A DNA stretch of 14,021 bases, taken from the NCBI GenBank assembly GCA_947501315.1, contig CANMXH010000043.1, positions 1-14,021 on the forward strand, given 5' to 3'. Below, in pieces: positions 13,176 to 14,021 of this stretch (position 1 is its first letter; each line of letters begins with the position of its first letter). The DNA is from Caulobacteraceae bacterium. Its GTDB lineage: Bacteria; Pseudomonadota; Alphaproteobacteria; Caulobacterales; Caulobacteraceae. Made by a program: the position numbers and the translations under genes. Below the pieces are notes generated by a model, which saw nothing but the letters and a program-made list of their open reading frames with translations, searched no databases and had not been told where the DNA came from.

Positions 13176-13967
13176 TTGGCGCGCAAGGAACTTTCAGCCC
13201 TCAATGTGATCGAGGCCCCGGCAACCCCGGCGGCCGAGCCCGCGCGCACGACCGGCCTGCGGGTCGATCACATCGCCCGCGCCTTTGGCCAGCGGCAGGT
13301 GGTGCGCGACGTCTCCCTTCATGTCGAGCGCGGTCAGGTCGCGGGCCTGCTGGGGCCGAACGGGGCCGGCAAGACCACCTGTTTCTACATGATCACCGGC
13401 CTGATCCCGCCCGACAGCGGCACCATCTGGCTGGATGGCGAGGACATCACAGCCCAGCCGATGTACCAGCGCGCCCGCATGGGTCTGGGCTATCTGGCGC
13501 AGGAGGCCTCGATCTTCCGTGGCATGACGGTCGAGCACAACGTCATGGCCGTGGTCGAACTGCACCATACCGGCCAGGCCGCCATTGCCGAGGAGACCAG
13601 CCGTCTGCTGGAAGAGCTGCGCATCGACCACCTGCGCCACGCCCCGGCCTCGGGCCTGTCGGGCGGCGAGCGGCGGCGCTGCGAGATCGCCCGGGCGCTC
13701 GCGGGCAAGCCCAGCTTCATGCTGCTGGATGAACCCTTCGCCGGCATCGATCCCCTGGCCATCGCCGACATCCGTCAGGTCATCCGCTATCTGGCCGGTC
13801 AGGGCATCGGCGTCCTGATCACCGACCACAATGTCCGCGAGACGCTGGAAATCATCGACCACGCCTCGATCATCTCGGGCGGGGCCGTGCTGTTCGAAGG
13901 CAAGGCCGAGGACGTGATCCGCGACCCGGAAGTGCGTCGGGTCTATCTGGGGGATATGTACGGCTGA
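13176..13967 (+). CDS. lptB: LPS export ABC transporter ATP-binding protein LptB
   Basis: The product is 263 residues. LptB is the cytoplasmic ATPase that, with LptF and LptG, extracts LPS from the inner membrane. All ABC motifs are present: Walker A GPNGAGKTT (60-68), Q-loop Gln109 (YLAQEASIFRGMT), signature LSGGERRR (161-168), Walker B FMLLDEP (181-187) with catalytic Glu186, and H-loop His218 (ITDHNVRETL). The end (RRVYLGDMYG) is typical of the family. A start at TTG 13176 gives about 27 residues before the core domain but has no clear ribosome binding site. GTG 13206 is an alternative, with AAGGAA 15 bases upstream. lptF and lptG are not in the window, as is usual. Confidence 0.95.
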   Translation: MARKELSALNVIEAPATPAAEPARTTGLRVDHIARAFGQRQVVRDVSLHVERGQVAGLLGPNGAGKTTCFYMITGLIPPDSGTIWLDGEDITAQPMYQRARMGLGYLAQEASIFRGMTVEHNVMAVVELHHTGQAAIAEETSRLLEELRIDHLRHAPASGLSGGERRRCEIARALAGKPSFMLLDEPFAGIDPLAIADIRQVIRYLAGQGIGVLITDHNVRETLEIIDHASIISGGAVLFEGKAEDVIRDPEVRRVYLGDMYG

Positions 13968-13990
13968 GGCGGGAGGGCTTGCTCTTCCCT

Positions 13991-14021
13991 TGTCATCCCG
14001 GACGCCGCGAAGCGGCGATCC
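13991..14021. repeat. REP-like palindromic sequence, cut by the window edge
   Basis: Starting 23 bp after lptB, TGTCATCCCGGA is followed by a 6-bp hairpin CGCCGC-GAA-GCGGCG (14003-14017) and then ATCC, which begins to pair with GGA at 14000-14002. An outer arm GGGAT would be expected just beyond the window. From memory, sequences of the form GTCATCCCGG...hairpin...CCGGGAT recur between genes in Alphaproteobacteria. It could be a dispersed repeat or the lptB terminator. The right half is not visible. Confidence 0.5.

Overview
The window is high-GC DNA packed tightly with genes and most resembles an alphaproteobacterium of the Caulobacterales, probably Brevundimonas or a close relative. The evidence is an L21 protein with a long Lys/Ala-rich tail, a complete nrnC-lptC-lptA-lptB cluster, a GST-fold protein ending in YADLDF that looks like the division protein FzlA, and a near-consensus CtrA-type box. 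The genus is an inference from protein character and gene order; no search was run.

Layout. Positions 1-1222 hold the end of rplU, rpmA, a hairpin and a GNAT acetyltransferase (all +). Positions 1341-2897 (all -) hold a 65-residue membrane protein, a secreted BA14K-like protein and a lipoprotein with a probable beta-sandwich domain. Positions 3038-4763 (+) hold threonine ammonia-lyase with an ACT domain, overlapped by a periplasmic FKBP-type prolyl isomerase lipoprotein. That gene meets queG tail to tail with interlocked stop codons. Positions 4760-7553 (-) read, in order of transcription, as a cation diffusion facilitator, probable fzlA and queG. Divergent from these, 7689-9756 (+) holds an HTH protein fused to a degenerate citrate-synthase fold, then uppP. 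Positions 9757-10029 are non-coding: a pair of about 44-bp imperfect inverted arms encloses a strong terminator. Positions 10030-11001 (-) hold a complex I NDUFA9-like NAD(P)-binding protein. A tRNA-Leu(CAG) with a UUCG-loop terminator follows, and then nrnC-lptC-lptA-lptB (+). A palindromic REP-like sequence begins at the right edge and is cut off.

Themes. Most genes are housekeeping: ribosome, queuosine in tRNA, nanoRNA decay, complex I. A second theme is the cell envelope: UppP recycles the lipid carrier for peptidoglycan, the probable FzlA links FtsZ to septal wall synthesis, LptCAB drives LPS export, and there are two lipoproteins, a secreted protein and a periplasmic foldase.

No phage, insertion sequence, CRISPR array or defence locus was found. 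The points most worth a second look are the citrate-synthase-like regulator that lacks catalytic residues, the inverted-arm element at 9800-9989, and the CtrA-like box in front of the probable fzlA.
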